DNA from: Casuarius casuarius
Taxonomy: Eukaryota; Chordata; Aves; Casuariiformes; Casuariidae
Assembly (NCBI GenBank): GCA_003342895.1
Contig: PTFA01000159.1
Span: 806,001 to 870,000, forward strand
DNA: 64,000 bases
Reading direction: 5' to 3'
Shown in pieces: positions 49,490 through 61,745 of the stretch (positions within the stretch are counted from its first letter, which is position 1; every line of letters begins with the position of its first letter). Below the pieces are notes generated by a model that was not told the origin of the DNA, did no database searches, and was given only the letters and a program-made list of their open reading frames with translations. Position numbers and translations under genes: made by a program.

Positions 49490-52400
49490 TTTGATCAACT
49501 TATAAGAGGCATTTACCTGCGTTTCCTGTTGGGCTATGCTGGTTAGCACATTGATCTACATGCACTCAAGAGCTTGCACTTCTGAGTTTTCAACAACATT
49601 AAATTGGGTAATAATTTCTTTAATATAGAAGCGCTCTTTCTTTCTCATGCACAAACATATATTCTGAATTTCTGAATGAGTTAAAACAGTTTCAACATTC
49701 TGGCCATGTGAAACACCCCAATAAATTTTGATAATGCCAAATACATAAAATTTTTCTTACCATGGAAAATTTCTACTTATTTACTTTCCTAAACACTTAG
49801 CTTTAATAACAAAGTAAAGAAAAAACTGCCTTTCTTCACAATTGTGTGAACTTAAGTTTATACAGCATTAGTTTAATATTCTCTAGGATAGTTCTGCTCA
49901 CTTCCTACTGAGATCATCAGCACTCTCCTATGAGAACAGACTGGCCTGCTCACTCAGCTATTTTTTTCTTGTGAGAAAACAGTATCCCCCGCAACATACA
50001 CGCACCCCCCTCAACATACAATAGTTCACCTCTTGTATTTTCTGCCATCTGTTTCTTGTTTATGAAGCCATAGGGACAATTATGGTAAAGACAATTAATA
50101 TTTTCCTTCTATTCAGTCTTCTAAGTTAATTTGAAGAGCTTTATAATTACAGTAGTTTCAAGTGATTCCATATTTTAGTTCTAATAGAATAGCCCTAAAG
50201 TTCTGTAAAATTATTTTATACTTCTGACCAATCTTTCTGTTATGATTTCCATTGCATGAATGGAAAACACTTTGTAATTTTCATTTAAAATATAGATTTT
50301 TTCCCACTGTTTCTTAATATGAATTGCTGATGACAATTGCTTCTTTAGCATGGTTGAAAAACCTTCCTTATTATCTGCTTTTTCATGCTAAATGGACATT
50401 CATGAAATATCTTCCCTGTAACTTGTTTTGTCCTTCCGAAATAGCTATGTCACTTTATGACTCATCAAATCTATGATAGAAATTTAGTATTTCTAGCTAG
50501 ATAGAAGGCCTCCTGCTTCTCTTTAGCAGTTGGTTATCAAATCACCAATTTATTTTTCCCCCCTCTTTTTTTTTCCCACTGTAAACCTGTTATTATCAGT
50601 CTTCTTTCTTGCAGTATTTCTGGCAGAGATCTCAAAACATGCCAGTTTAAGAAAATTTTTGTTCTCTCAAATATTGTTTTCATATTTTCACTTCCAGATT
50701 ACTAATCTTTTTCTTCATTACGATTATCAGATTATACTTAATGCTGCAGTAGTCTCTTCTTTCTTTGAAGTATTTTAAGTATGAGATCTTCCCTCACTTC
50801 ATCAATATGTAGGTTAGTGGTTGGATGCTTACACACAGGGAGACAGAGAGATAAAGCAGAAAGCAGAATAGAAAACACAAACTGTCCAAGGCAGCTTAGT
50901 CATTGCACTTGATTACTCATTATCTTTTTCTGTTACCTGCTGCAAAGCCATCTGTTATTGGAAGGAACTCTATTTCTCCAAATTTGCTCGAATCCCTTGT
51001 TTACCATTCTGTTCAAGTAGTTTCCTGGGATTAGTTGTACACATAAAGCTAATCATGTCCTTAGGTTTTTGCATGAACAAGGTCAAATGTTTGCCAAAAG
51101 GATTAAGTTGTTACTGGCTTTTTCTATTCATTTGTGAATGAATAAAAACATTATCAAGCTTCCCAAAACAACATGTCAAAAAANCCCACCTTCTTCCTCT
51201 GCTTTTTCCCCTCTCTTATCCTCTTTTACAGGTATTTTTCACTGAACATATTTGATTAAAAAAACCCTAAAACTTCTGCTGATCACTTCAGCAAATAGTT
51301 CAGGTCATGATATTTTTTTAGATACTCACCTCACCTGAGCCAGTTAGAGACAGATGGTGTTCATGTTCAAGCTTTATAGTGTTGCACATTTTCACTTTAA
51401 AATACATTGAACCATTGCCTTAATGAGTTAAGTCATTCCCTAATTTTTTTTTTGAATAATATTGTTTGGTTTATACGCCTGTTGGTCAAAAAGCAAACAA
51501 TGCATAATAATTTGCCCCATAAAATTCAGCACTGTAAAGCATTATTACAACAGCTGTAACGTAATATAATTTTACTGACTTGCATAAGTCATGTTTCCTT
51601 TACTAGACAAAAGTTTTCAGTCACAGCTATTCCAAATTATTTCATTGTTTTTACCCTTGAAACTAATATCTTCAATACTCAAACATTAATATGTTTTAGT
51701 ATAAAGTACCAACTTGATTTACAGTTAAGTATTTAATTTGCTGTGTCTGACCACCTGCAAATAATGGGCTTATGAACAAAAATACAATATCTGTTTTTTT
51801 TCTTATGAGGCAGGAAGAATACTGTTATGCATTTATAGAGAGCTTGCTCCCCACAAATATTATTAATAAATAGGTATATAGATAAAAAGCAGGAAAATTT
51901 AACCTGCAGTCAGTGTTCCTCTAAAAACATTGCCATATCTTTGCAGTCAAACTACTGGGGTCTGGGGAGCAATCAAACACATTAGGTTAAATGTTGTGCT
52001 ATAAAGGGAGGTTCTATTTTATAACGCAGATGTACTAAAACGGGAATTTCAAATGGTAAATGTTGAATTTAACAAGTTTGTCCTGGACAAAGAGCATTTT
52101 TGTTTAACAAATTGATTTTATCTGACATTTGATTGAATCAAACTAGTATCCTGTAAAAACACTGAACTTATTTTTACCATACCTAGACTAACCATTCCTA
52201 ATGTGTAAACTGCTTGGGTTTTTTTCTCTTTTTCATCACAAATTATTTATAAAAAGCCATGTTCCTCTATTTTAAATAGTTTCTGTGACTAATTGCTAGT
52301 TTAGTAGCTTTTAATGAGCAAATTGCTGTAAAAATTCAGAGTTTTAATTATAGGCCTAAAACTTCATTGCCATTTTTCATACCTGCCTTTCAGCTAACTT

Positions 52401-54340
52401 GCCTTCTGCTGTTTGTACCTAAAAATCAGTCTGTCGTGAGAAACTGCAGTATTTCTTGTAAGAAAAATCATATCTTTTCACTTCCGTTTTTTCCTACAGA
52501 CTACTTTTTATAGTATTCACAACATACACTAGACTCCTAAACTGTTGAACCAACTATTTCAAAAATTTAGTTTTTGCTAATAATAAGGCATGAATTAATA
52601 ACGGTGATGATTACAGAAGATCATTGGAATGCCCCATGGGGGAAAAATTGTAATGTAACAGCAAAGACAAAAAAAAAAAGTAAGAGCAAGCAGTTTCTCA
52701 CCGTTCTCATTAACTAACCAGAGAGTTTAGATCCATCAAGGCACCATCCAGTAAGATCAGGGGAACAGTAAAACTGGAATATAAAAGAGATTTACTCAGG
52801 AGAGAGTTCAGCTGTACATTAAACCACTTCCAACTGAAAGGTAGGACAGACACAACACTCTAATCATTTGTTTCTACATATATGCAGGGTTTTGGGTATT
52901 TACAAGAGTTTTTGATTCTCATCTGTGTTGACTAGTTTATATGCTATGTTTGCTTTTCTAAACTTCTGTCACATTATACTTTTTCAAACACCCTAAAGAA
53001 ATGCAGTACAGAAAATCTTTTTCAATTTTTTAGAGCAGCAATCTCACTGAAGCCTCCTGCTCAACAGCTCTCTATCCAGATTCTGCTTTGAGTATACAAA
53101 GTTCAACAGCTATTTCAGGTTTGTAGGTTAATTTTTCTTCCCTTTTTTGATGAGGGGAAAAAATCTATTCTAATTGTCATTGTTCAGCAATAGCAGAAGT
53201 GAAATCTCTTCTATCTGATAAATCTAGCATTTCATTAGATGAAATTGGTAGATTGACCCACTTTCAAAAGCACACAGACATTCCACTATATCTTCACATT
53301 AGGAAGAGAGAGCTAAATTTAAAAAAAAAAAAAAAGTGTTGACAATTCTAAATTACAGTAGTGATTTGGGTTTAACTTAAATAACACATAGAGTTCCAAC
53401 TACCAGCTTTCACTTAAGACCATTCAAGAAATGCTTAAGCCCTTTTCAAATTGTAATACTACAAATTCAAATCATCAGAGCTTTAATGACTTAGCCAACA
53501 TTTACCAAAAACAAAGCATCCAACAAAACAGTTCAGACTTTGAACTTGCCATTAGATTCCAAACAATACAGCCAGAGATCCACTCGCCTAGCAAACCAAA
53601 GATCATATTTGATCATAAAATCAATATTTCTCTCTTCCCTCCAGATTGCAGGATTCACTCTAATTAACTCTAATTAAAATATGACTTTTGTAGTAATGGC
53701 AAAAGATATCAAGAGCTATTATCATCTAGTTGGTGACTATTATCTTTTCCAAACTTGCTGAGATTTCTCTTTAATATTAAATATCTTTTGTAAACTCCTC
53801 TCTCCTTTATACTTTTTTAAAATTCATTCTTTGGCTCCAATCCTCTGGCCATACATACAGTTCTATAAAAAACTTGCTTTAGACTCCCTTTGCCATTGCA
53901 CACTTTTTCTCCTTTCTTACATCCAACATAGCTGAACTATTTGTCTGTTCCAACATCTGAAGACATTCTTCCTTGAAAATGAAATTCCATTATTATGTCT
54001 AACAAGCCAGAAGGAAGAAAAACCTTTTTTACTTTTTACTTGTTCTGTTTGCTTTATTCTCAACTGTCTCTGCTTTCAGAATTGACTGACTGGTCTGCCT
54101 GTATTTTTTCCGACAACTTTATTCTTCCCTGTCTCGAACTCATTCAGTGGCAAGTCCTTCTGTTCCATCTTAGGAACACTGGAGGCCAAGTTATTCTTAT
54201 AGTGTCTGACCAAAAACTCCCAAATCTTCTTGTCTACCATGCCAGCCTTTCTTCCTTTCAGTCTTAGGTCTGTTCCGGACATCTAGCCACCAGCTCAGCA
54301 TGGAAGAACACCAGTTGTTATCCTTAAACCCTGGCAGCTG
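49490..54340. other. AT-rich non-coding DNA, possibly containing more decayed LINE sequence
   Basis: No gene seen. 50100-50800 and 53700-54300 are pyrimidine-rich on the plus strand and have the texture of reverse-oriented old LINEs, but I could not match ordered blocks. An N lies at 51184. Confidence 0.45.
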
Positions 54341-57300
54341 CCTGTTTCTCCATCATGTTCATTTTTCTTACCCAACCATGCAAATCTTGTAATATACCAG
54401 ATTGTTCTTTTTCTTTCAATCCCACTCTTCACATCCATAATGTGATTAAATTTTGCCAAGAATTCATCTCTAACATTACCTGTTTAGATTCTGAACAAAT
54501 AAAAATGCTACAGAGATGTTATCAATTGCATTTATTGACTCATATCAATGATATGGTAATCTAGAGGCAGGATTCTTTACATATCTCATGGTTTACATGG
54601 AGCACATAAAACCTGTTATCAAAATAAATAATGAATAATTTAAAATCTTTTGTGATAGTCAAAAGCCTCCTGCTTTTCTTTCTCCCTATCTGATCACCAC
54701 CAGTATGAGCTTTCCAGTAGAAAGCTTCCTAGGTGTTTCACCATAACAAGATTCTGCAGGCATTTTAAGTTCTCAGTTTTGAGACAAAAGCAAGATCACT
54801 AACAGCATCTAGTGACATACGATGTGTCGCTTTCTCAGCTGATCTTTTCAACTTAAATCTGAAAGGTTTTAGATATAAAATACACAAGCTACCCAAGCAG
54901 ACTGTCATTTCGCCTCTTCTCAGTTCACAACACATTAGTTTCTTCTCTTATTTCACCAAAATTATTATTAGCTAATTCTCTATAGTCAGCAAGAGCTTAT
55001 TAGTTTTCTTCCTAGTTTGCTACACTACTTTGGGTAGTATAGATTGCTCTTAACAAAAACTTTTCCAAGCTTCAGATTACTGGGTTAATATTCCCTGATG
55101 GCTGCTTTAAAAGAAAGCACAGATTAATGATAAAGATTTAAGCAATGGGAAAATTTTTTTGGTAAATTTATATTTAAGTGTCAGCACATTTAGTATGTCT
55201 ATAACACAGCAGTTACAAAAAAGTCAATTGAAAATGAAAATCTGTTGATGATGCCTATCAGATCCAGTCTTTGTTTTAAACCCGTTTTACAAATGTTTTT
55301 TTATCATGAATGGAAAGACTATTTTTTTAAAAAAAAGGGAAATAATAACATTTTTTAACAACCTTCTACACATTCCCATACACAGAAAAGATGTTAACCA
55401 AAAAAGTACCAAAAAAACACACACACAAAAAGAAGGAAGTGAGGAGGAGTGAGTCAAGAAACTCACTGGGTCCATGTACATGTACACACTATATAGTACT
55501 AATTGTGCTCTTCGTGAAAAAAAGCAGAAGCTTGAAGAAGTGCTGCCACCTGTATACAGCATTTTAGGTCTGCTCTTGGTAGCCATCAAAGCCAGACACA
55601 TGTAAAGGCTTTGAGAAATGCAATTCAGTGGTGATCTCATATAGTAAGTCATACTATTTCATATAGTAAATTAATTTAGTAAATCATCACAGTTCTTCTT
55701 AGCTTTGTTTTTTCATTGAGGTATCTCAATGTTCAGTGACAATTATCTATAAAGTTATAGGCATTAGCAAAATACAGATAAGTCAGATATCTTCAGGGGT
55801 GTTTGGTATGCAAGAGACACCCACAAATGCTAAGAAACAAAATGTGTGTTTGCAGTTAGGCTTTTAAAAAACATGCTTTAGTTAAGAGTATAGTGAAGAT
55901 TACCCACAAAGTACAAGCAGCTGTTCACCACTTCAGGTTTAGGTAACGTTTTTTATATATATATCCTCCTCTTCATAATCAATTTCCTTCGTGACAGTCT
56001 GAAAGAACAAGGCTTTGCAACTGCTCTGCTCCTGCAAATGGAATCAGTCAACCTAACCCACATGAACCTAGCAGGCAGCCCAAGTGACTCAAGCTGTTTC
56101 GAGAGCTTCAGCTGATTTCAATTCCCAGCGTAACACAGAGCTCATGTATTTGGGACAAGATGTGTCAGCTACTCTCTTTGAACTAGCTGCTCTTTTTAAG
56201 AGTAGACCCAAAGTACTGCTCTGTTTGGGGTGTGCTTCAGGCATGCAATCACTTTCCAACCACATCTGCAGCTCATAGCGCAATGGCTGTGAGTGGTATC
56301 ATCCAGCAGATCCAAGAGACTTTTAAAGAGTCCCTCATCACAACCCAGATAATAGTAGAAGTAGGCAACAACACAGACGTATTCTCAAGGGTAGTTTGTT
56401 TCACCAAGAATTTCACAACACTTGGAGAGCTGGATTCAAAATATCAAAAAATGAAACAAATCCCAGAACAAGTCTATCTTGCTTTTCTTAAAATTTCCCT
56501 TCAGAATGGCACTTGGCCATCTTTGCTGTGATTTGACTGGGCACTTACCAGTTCATTCCCACACTGTAAGACTGTCAGCTTGAAACAAATCTCTCCCCTC
56601 CTCTCTGTAGGGTTGATAGATCAGTATCTTTTGGTCTGTGGATTCTGTGACTTCAGGAAAAGAAAACCTGTTGTCACCATTAAGAATAAGGAGTCCTTAT
56701 CAGTTCCTAATAAATCTGTATTGTCAAAATACTTCCTAACAAGATTATCCTTTTACCCTTTTTGTTTGCTTCTCAACGCTACAAATAATCTATCATGAAC
56801 ATATGTGGACGGTTATGTATAATCTTTACACGAAATTATACTGATGTTTTCCAGGTCACCAGAATAGAATTCCCATTAACACTTTCCACCATGTAGTTCA
56901 GAGGGCAAGATAGCTTCCTGTTAGCCGATACTTTTCTCCAGTTTCTTAGGATGTTTCTGAGTAGCAGGAAGATAAATATTTAAGACAGTAAAACATTATT
57001 AGCGGAAAAAAGATACGTTAAAAGAATTTAAGGGCCCAAAATGTAATCTTAACTCTCCTTTTGAAATTTCGTATGCGAAATGCCACTTTAATCATTCAAA
57101 ATCTTCAACCATACTGTGTATGTATTTTTATTCAAGGTTGCTCAGTTGAGGTTTTCTTCCTTTTAAATTATCCAAACCACTTTAGATTTTCACTTTCAAA
57201 CCCCCAGAGGTATACCCACTTCTCTCAAACAATAGCATATATAGGTAGTATAGTTTATAAGCTATCATTAGGTCATGTTCAACATCTTTAAAGTAGACTA

Positions 57301-58660
57301 ATTTAGTTTAATTAAAGTTTTTTGACGCATTACATGAGCATCCAGACACATTTTTACATGAAAATTTCTATTATTTACTCACTCTCAAGATATATTTCTT
57401 TTGGCTTTCTGAGGTTTTGAAACCGTTACCCAGCAGCAGCACACTAACCTATGACGATTTTCATTTAGCTGACTTCTTTCTAAATAACTATTTCTAGAGT
57501 TTTGTTGGATTTAATTTTATGCATCCTAGTTCAGTCCACAAAATTAAAACATTAATAACTGTCTCTGATTGTTTAACCACATGAACTCTTTCTTTTTAAT
57601 GAGGTTCATTAAGCCAAGTTATCTGCATATTGTGTGACATTCTCGTTACTATGTGAAGGAGAGACTCTCATTCATATATGATAGTGTTCATCCTATTATG
57701 CCTGAGACTTCTGTCAGCACTTCAGTTATAAATCTTATTTTTACTAGTTTATAACTGAGCTGTAAAATATTTCTGTGGACTGAAACTTGACAAAGATATA
57801 TCCATTCCAGCATCCATTTTAGTACCAAATTTCAAATAAAATCAGGTTTACTATTAGAAACTTTTTGCACAGCCATGACATCCCAGGCTGTATTTCTGTC
57901 AGCTCTCATAAGCTAAACAGGGTTGGGTTTTTGAATGAAAGACTTCCTGGGAAAATCCAGGTGCTGTAAAAATAATATCGGTAATTCAAGAGGCATAGAT
58001 CCTTCCAAGTTAGTGATGAGTCTATCTTATCATGTCAACAGGCTAGGTATTCCTACGCCTGACACTTCTCAATTTAGAAATATCTAAATATTACCTACCT
58101 GTTGTGTTAACTCAAGAGAAGATGTTTGTTACTTCTAAGATCACACAGTAGCAAAAGATTGAAATATACTGTTAAATAATTTACAGATAAGTAAAATATA
58201 TGTGCATGTATATAAATATACATAATGTGTGAATTTGCAAAACATTTCAGATTTTTATGGATTAAAGTTCTATTTAAAATGTTTTCATATAACACATCTT
58301 GGTTTTATAAAAATCACATGACTCTAAATATCACATGAGCTCAAAATAAACTAAAAATATATGACCTCAGAAATCTTGAGGTTCTTTTACTCAAGTTCAT
58401 TGATGAACAGGGTCCCAAAATGTAGCACTCTGAGAAGTGCATACTTTTATTTATTTGTTCTCAATATCTATAACGCACCCAGTGCAGTATAAGTATGAGA
58501 AGAAAGAAATCCCACTTTAAAGAGTTTAAAATAGTAATGGACAACTGATAAAAGGCGTATAAAGATTGTGCACAAATACCTTACAGAATATGTCTCTCTC
58601 AGGTTATACAGGCCTAACCCACAGTAAAAATTGAGTGAAACAAAATGATACGATTCAGTC
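54341..58660. other. AT-rich non-coding DNA
   Basis: 54400-54490 contains CACTCTTCACATCCATAATG, which faintly recalls an old LINE 3' region, but I cannot place it. Frames at 55287-55652 and 56232-56531 (121 and 99 codons) lack domains. A TA-rich run lies at about 55953-55965. No gene called. Confidence 0.45.
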
Positions 58661-58700
58661 ATCAAGTTAAATCTGGCATCATCAAGTTAAATCTGGCAAC
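58661..58700. repeat. 20-bp tandem duplication
   Basis: The 17-base core ATCAAGTTAAATCTGGC appears at 58661 and 58681. The two 20-base units differ by one base (ATC versus AAC at the end). Recent slippage is the simplest explanation. Confidence 0.9.
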
Positions 58701-59664
58701 CTCAATAACAGTTTACATAGTAATATTTTTACTTATCCATAAAGCATGTTAGCTTTTAAGGAAGTAAGTCTGAAGTGATTTTAAATTAAATTTCATTTAA
58801 TTCCAAGATTTATAAGAAATAGTGAATAACAATTTCCTCTTCACCATCTCATCATTTCTTACTTTGCATCTATTCATTATACTGTCACAACACACATGCT
58901 CCTCCCATTCCCTGTCCTCAGCCATATGTTATTTATTCTAATCTCATACGGAAGTGATTTCATATCTTTGATCATTATTGTTACCTTTTCTGTACTTTTT
59001 CTCATTCTACTACACAAACATGCACTGAATATTCAAGATGTGAGTGCACTATAGATATACACAAAGTAGCACAATTACATTTTCTATTTCTTTCTCTATT
59101 TCTTTCCTAATAATTCTAACATATTTTGCCTTTCTGACTTCTGTGATAATTGAACTTTCTTTCCATGAAACTACCCACAAACTCTTTTTTTGAGTGAAAA
59201 CAGCTACTTTGGAGCCCATCACTTTTATACACTGTTATACACTCACTGTTTATACAGATGGAGTTATTCCTACTTCTCCCCTTATACATCTCATTTTGTA
59301 GTTGCAAACACTGAAATAGCAGATAAAGTTCATCACCATTCATTCAGTGCTAAAGAGATTCTTTTTCAGTTCTTTATCATCATCTTTGGTTTTTTTACTA
59401 CCTAGAATAATTGTATATCATTGTCAAATTTCATTTCACTATTCATATCCCCCCTCAAATTACTAAGGAAGATAAAAAATACCATGGCTTTCAGCACAAA
59501 TGCTTCCACTACTCATTGGTAACCTCAGCTCATCATTTATTACATTCCTTTTTTTCCTTATCTTTGACTTGATTATTAATCTATGAGTTGACCTTTGTTT
59601 TTGTTAGTTTAGTTTACCTAAGAGATTTTAGGGAGGCATTACGTCAAAAAGATTTTGGGGTATG

Positions 59665-59886
59665 CTAATGCCTAATAACAACCAGGTCACCTTTATCACA
59701 TTCTCCAATAGTGAGTTCAGGGAACTCTAATAAAATTTCAAAGATGTGACTTTTCTGCAAAAGCAATGTTGATTCTACGTCCATTATATCATATTTGTCC
59801 ATGTGTCTTATGGCTCTGTTTCTCATTATAATTTCTACCAATTTGTCCACTAGATAAATCAGATTTTCTGGTCCATTGCTCTTCAA
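59665..59886 (-). pseudogene. Reverse transcriptase remnant of the ancient LINE
   Basis: The minus-strand frame contains KLVEIIMRNRAIRHMDKY, then ILLEF and DKGDLVVI. In CR1/L3 reverse transcriptases a KLVE-I-KNRI-RH motif is followed by a TNLLEF-type segment and then by DKGDPVDIVYLDF, with similar spacing. The catalytic aspartate segment following VDIVYLDF is not preserved in frame. The 73-codon frame is accidental in its limits and is not a functional gene. Confidence 0.85.
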
Positions 59887-59909
59887 TAGACTCTCTCTCC
59901 CCTTAACTT

Positions 59910-59928
59910 AAAAAAAAAAAAAAAAAAA
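59910..59928. repeat. Poly-A run (19 bases) inside the ancient LINE
   Basis: It interrupts the RT-derived section of the fossil just upstream (in LINE sense) of the KLVE remnant. It most likely grew in place; no inserted element is visible next to it. Confidence 0.85.
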
Positions 59929-61745
59929 GAGAATTCACACTGCATCTACAATTTTCTATTCTGACACTGAGGCCGAGTTGAAAGCAACAGAATCCACGCA
60001 GAATAGGTCAAACATAATTTTACTAGCTTTGTGCATATACTATCCAGTCCTGATAATTAGTTATTACTCATTTTATCCATTTGTTCTTAAACTTTGGCCA
60101 TTGACACTCATATTTGAAATATTTGTCACATTCACCCCCACTAAAAAAGCCATTGCAGCTTCCCCAAAGCTGAAGTAATTCTTTCTTGTTTTCCTATTTT
60201 AGCCTTATTTTCCAGGAGTGGTCCTTTAATGTCTTGACCATTTCTTGACCCTACTGGTTTTGTGAAAGGCCAACTGATCTGTAGAAGGAGTTTTATTAGG
60301 CTTTTTTTTTTTTTTTCTCTTAGTAACTCTTTCCTCAATTTGAAGAGGGAGGAACTGCCTTGTTAAGGTTTTGACTTCCTGGAGCTTATGCGCTTCACTG
60401 TTCCTCTCACTTCGACACATCTCTTAAAAAGAAAATTTTTTATTTCTAATAGCTTTCTTTACTCTGCTGTTTAAGTATGCAATCTTACCTATACATTCTT
60501 CTGCCTCCTCTGCCCACCTCTCCTGATACTGTTTTCGCATAGGGCATACATTTACTCTGAAAATTCACTGTTGCATCTTTAAATGATTACTGTGCTGCTG
60601 CAAGCATTACATCCTTTTGGACAAATATTTTTACAAGTTGGTTCATTTCCCTGTCTGAAATGAAATATTGTTGGAGTGTATTCTTTCCTCTCCCACAACA
60701 GTGCTACTTATAAATACATCCTGGTCACTTAAAGAGTGATTTTTAGAAGTAATACCTTAAAACAAATCCTACATGCTGCTTAGGAACTCCAAAGAGTTGT
60801 TTTTCTTCTTCTGGTGTTTTTTCCTTTTGGACAGTTGCTCCCAGAAGCTTTCTTTTAAAATTTAGCCAGTCTACATGGAGATGATCCAAATCTCTTGCTG
60901 TTAGTGTCAATTCTGCTCTTGTGAGTTCTGACCACTATTACTATTTCATATCCACTGCTACCATCCTAACTGGGCGACTGACTGTATATACTCTTGTATT
61001 ACAGCCCTTACACTCCTGTAAATTATCCCTTCAAACTTGTACAGATACTATGGTGCCTGTTGGTACAAATATTTACCTTATTTTTATCCTTGCTTTCTTC
61101 ATCTTTTGGTATCACTCCTCCTTTGGTACGGCTTACTTCAGTATTTCTAAATACTTGACTCCATAGTATTAAATGGTCCCAAGGATTATCCTTCTTGCAT
61201 AAAGTTTTTGACATGCACAGTGTAGCAATAGCCTTATCTAAAACCAAGTATTTCATATCATTCCCTATATTTCTGGATTCTGATATTTGTACAGAAGCAT
61301 ATATATATATTTGAACTTTGTCTGACTATTTTATCTGTTCTCATTTTAATTTTATTTTTCATTGGGACTGTTTGCTTTTTCCTACAAGAAATTTATTGAT
61401 ATCTGCCCTATCTTTTGTTTTTGTGGATAATATTGAGTTTTTAAATTAATGTACTCCCAGAGGACGAAGCACTTGTTGGCTTTCAAGCAGCTTTTATTTT
61501 AAAGATTCTATTTAAAGGCCTCTTAATTTGACATGTCAGAAGCTTTATTCCATTTTAGTTTTAGTGAAGCCAGTCCTTCCTGCAGAAGTTCTGTTACAGA
61601 AATTCCCCTTTTTCTTTCCTCCTGCATGTTTTTCTCAACCATGGACCAACTTCCTGTCTGGTTTTGGAAACCTTCCAGAGAAATGGGTGCAGTACTTCCT
61701 GGAAATCCTGATCTTCAGTTTGTACTAGACAGTTTAAATGTTTAG

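Larger units (their letters stand above)
58890..61745 (-). mobile_element. Long, ancient CR1/L3-like LINE with endonuclease and RT regions in order
   Basis: Read on the plus strand, many blocks follow the order of a reverse-complemented old amniote CR1/L3-like LINE. The 3' part has ATTCAAGATGTGAGTGCACTATAG (about 59028), CTATTTCTTTCCTAATAATTCTAACAT (59097) and TCATTGTCAAATTTCA (59418). The RT part covers about 59500-60350, with GTGGTCCTTTA and downstream blocks at its far end. The endonuclease part covers about 60480-61310, including CTGTCTGAAATGAAATATTG (60651) and CCAAGGATTATCC. The 5' part has AGTGAAGCCAGTCCTTCCTGCAGAAG (about 61563). At roughly 2.85 kb this is far longer than most CR1 remnants. 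All frames are broken. A runs at 59910-59928 and T runs at 60303-60316 have grown inside it. The ends are approximate. Confidence 0.8.

Noticed and set aside
49980..50020. C-rich ACACGCACCCCCC stretch as a possible functional element
   Set aside because: Short low-complexity sequence with no motif or structure beyond base composition.
54341..54500. Possible old LINE 3' segment
   Set aside because: One block (CACTCTTCACATCCATAATG) recalls an old element, but I could not find a second ordered block.
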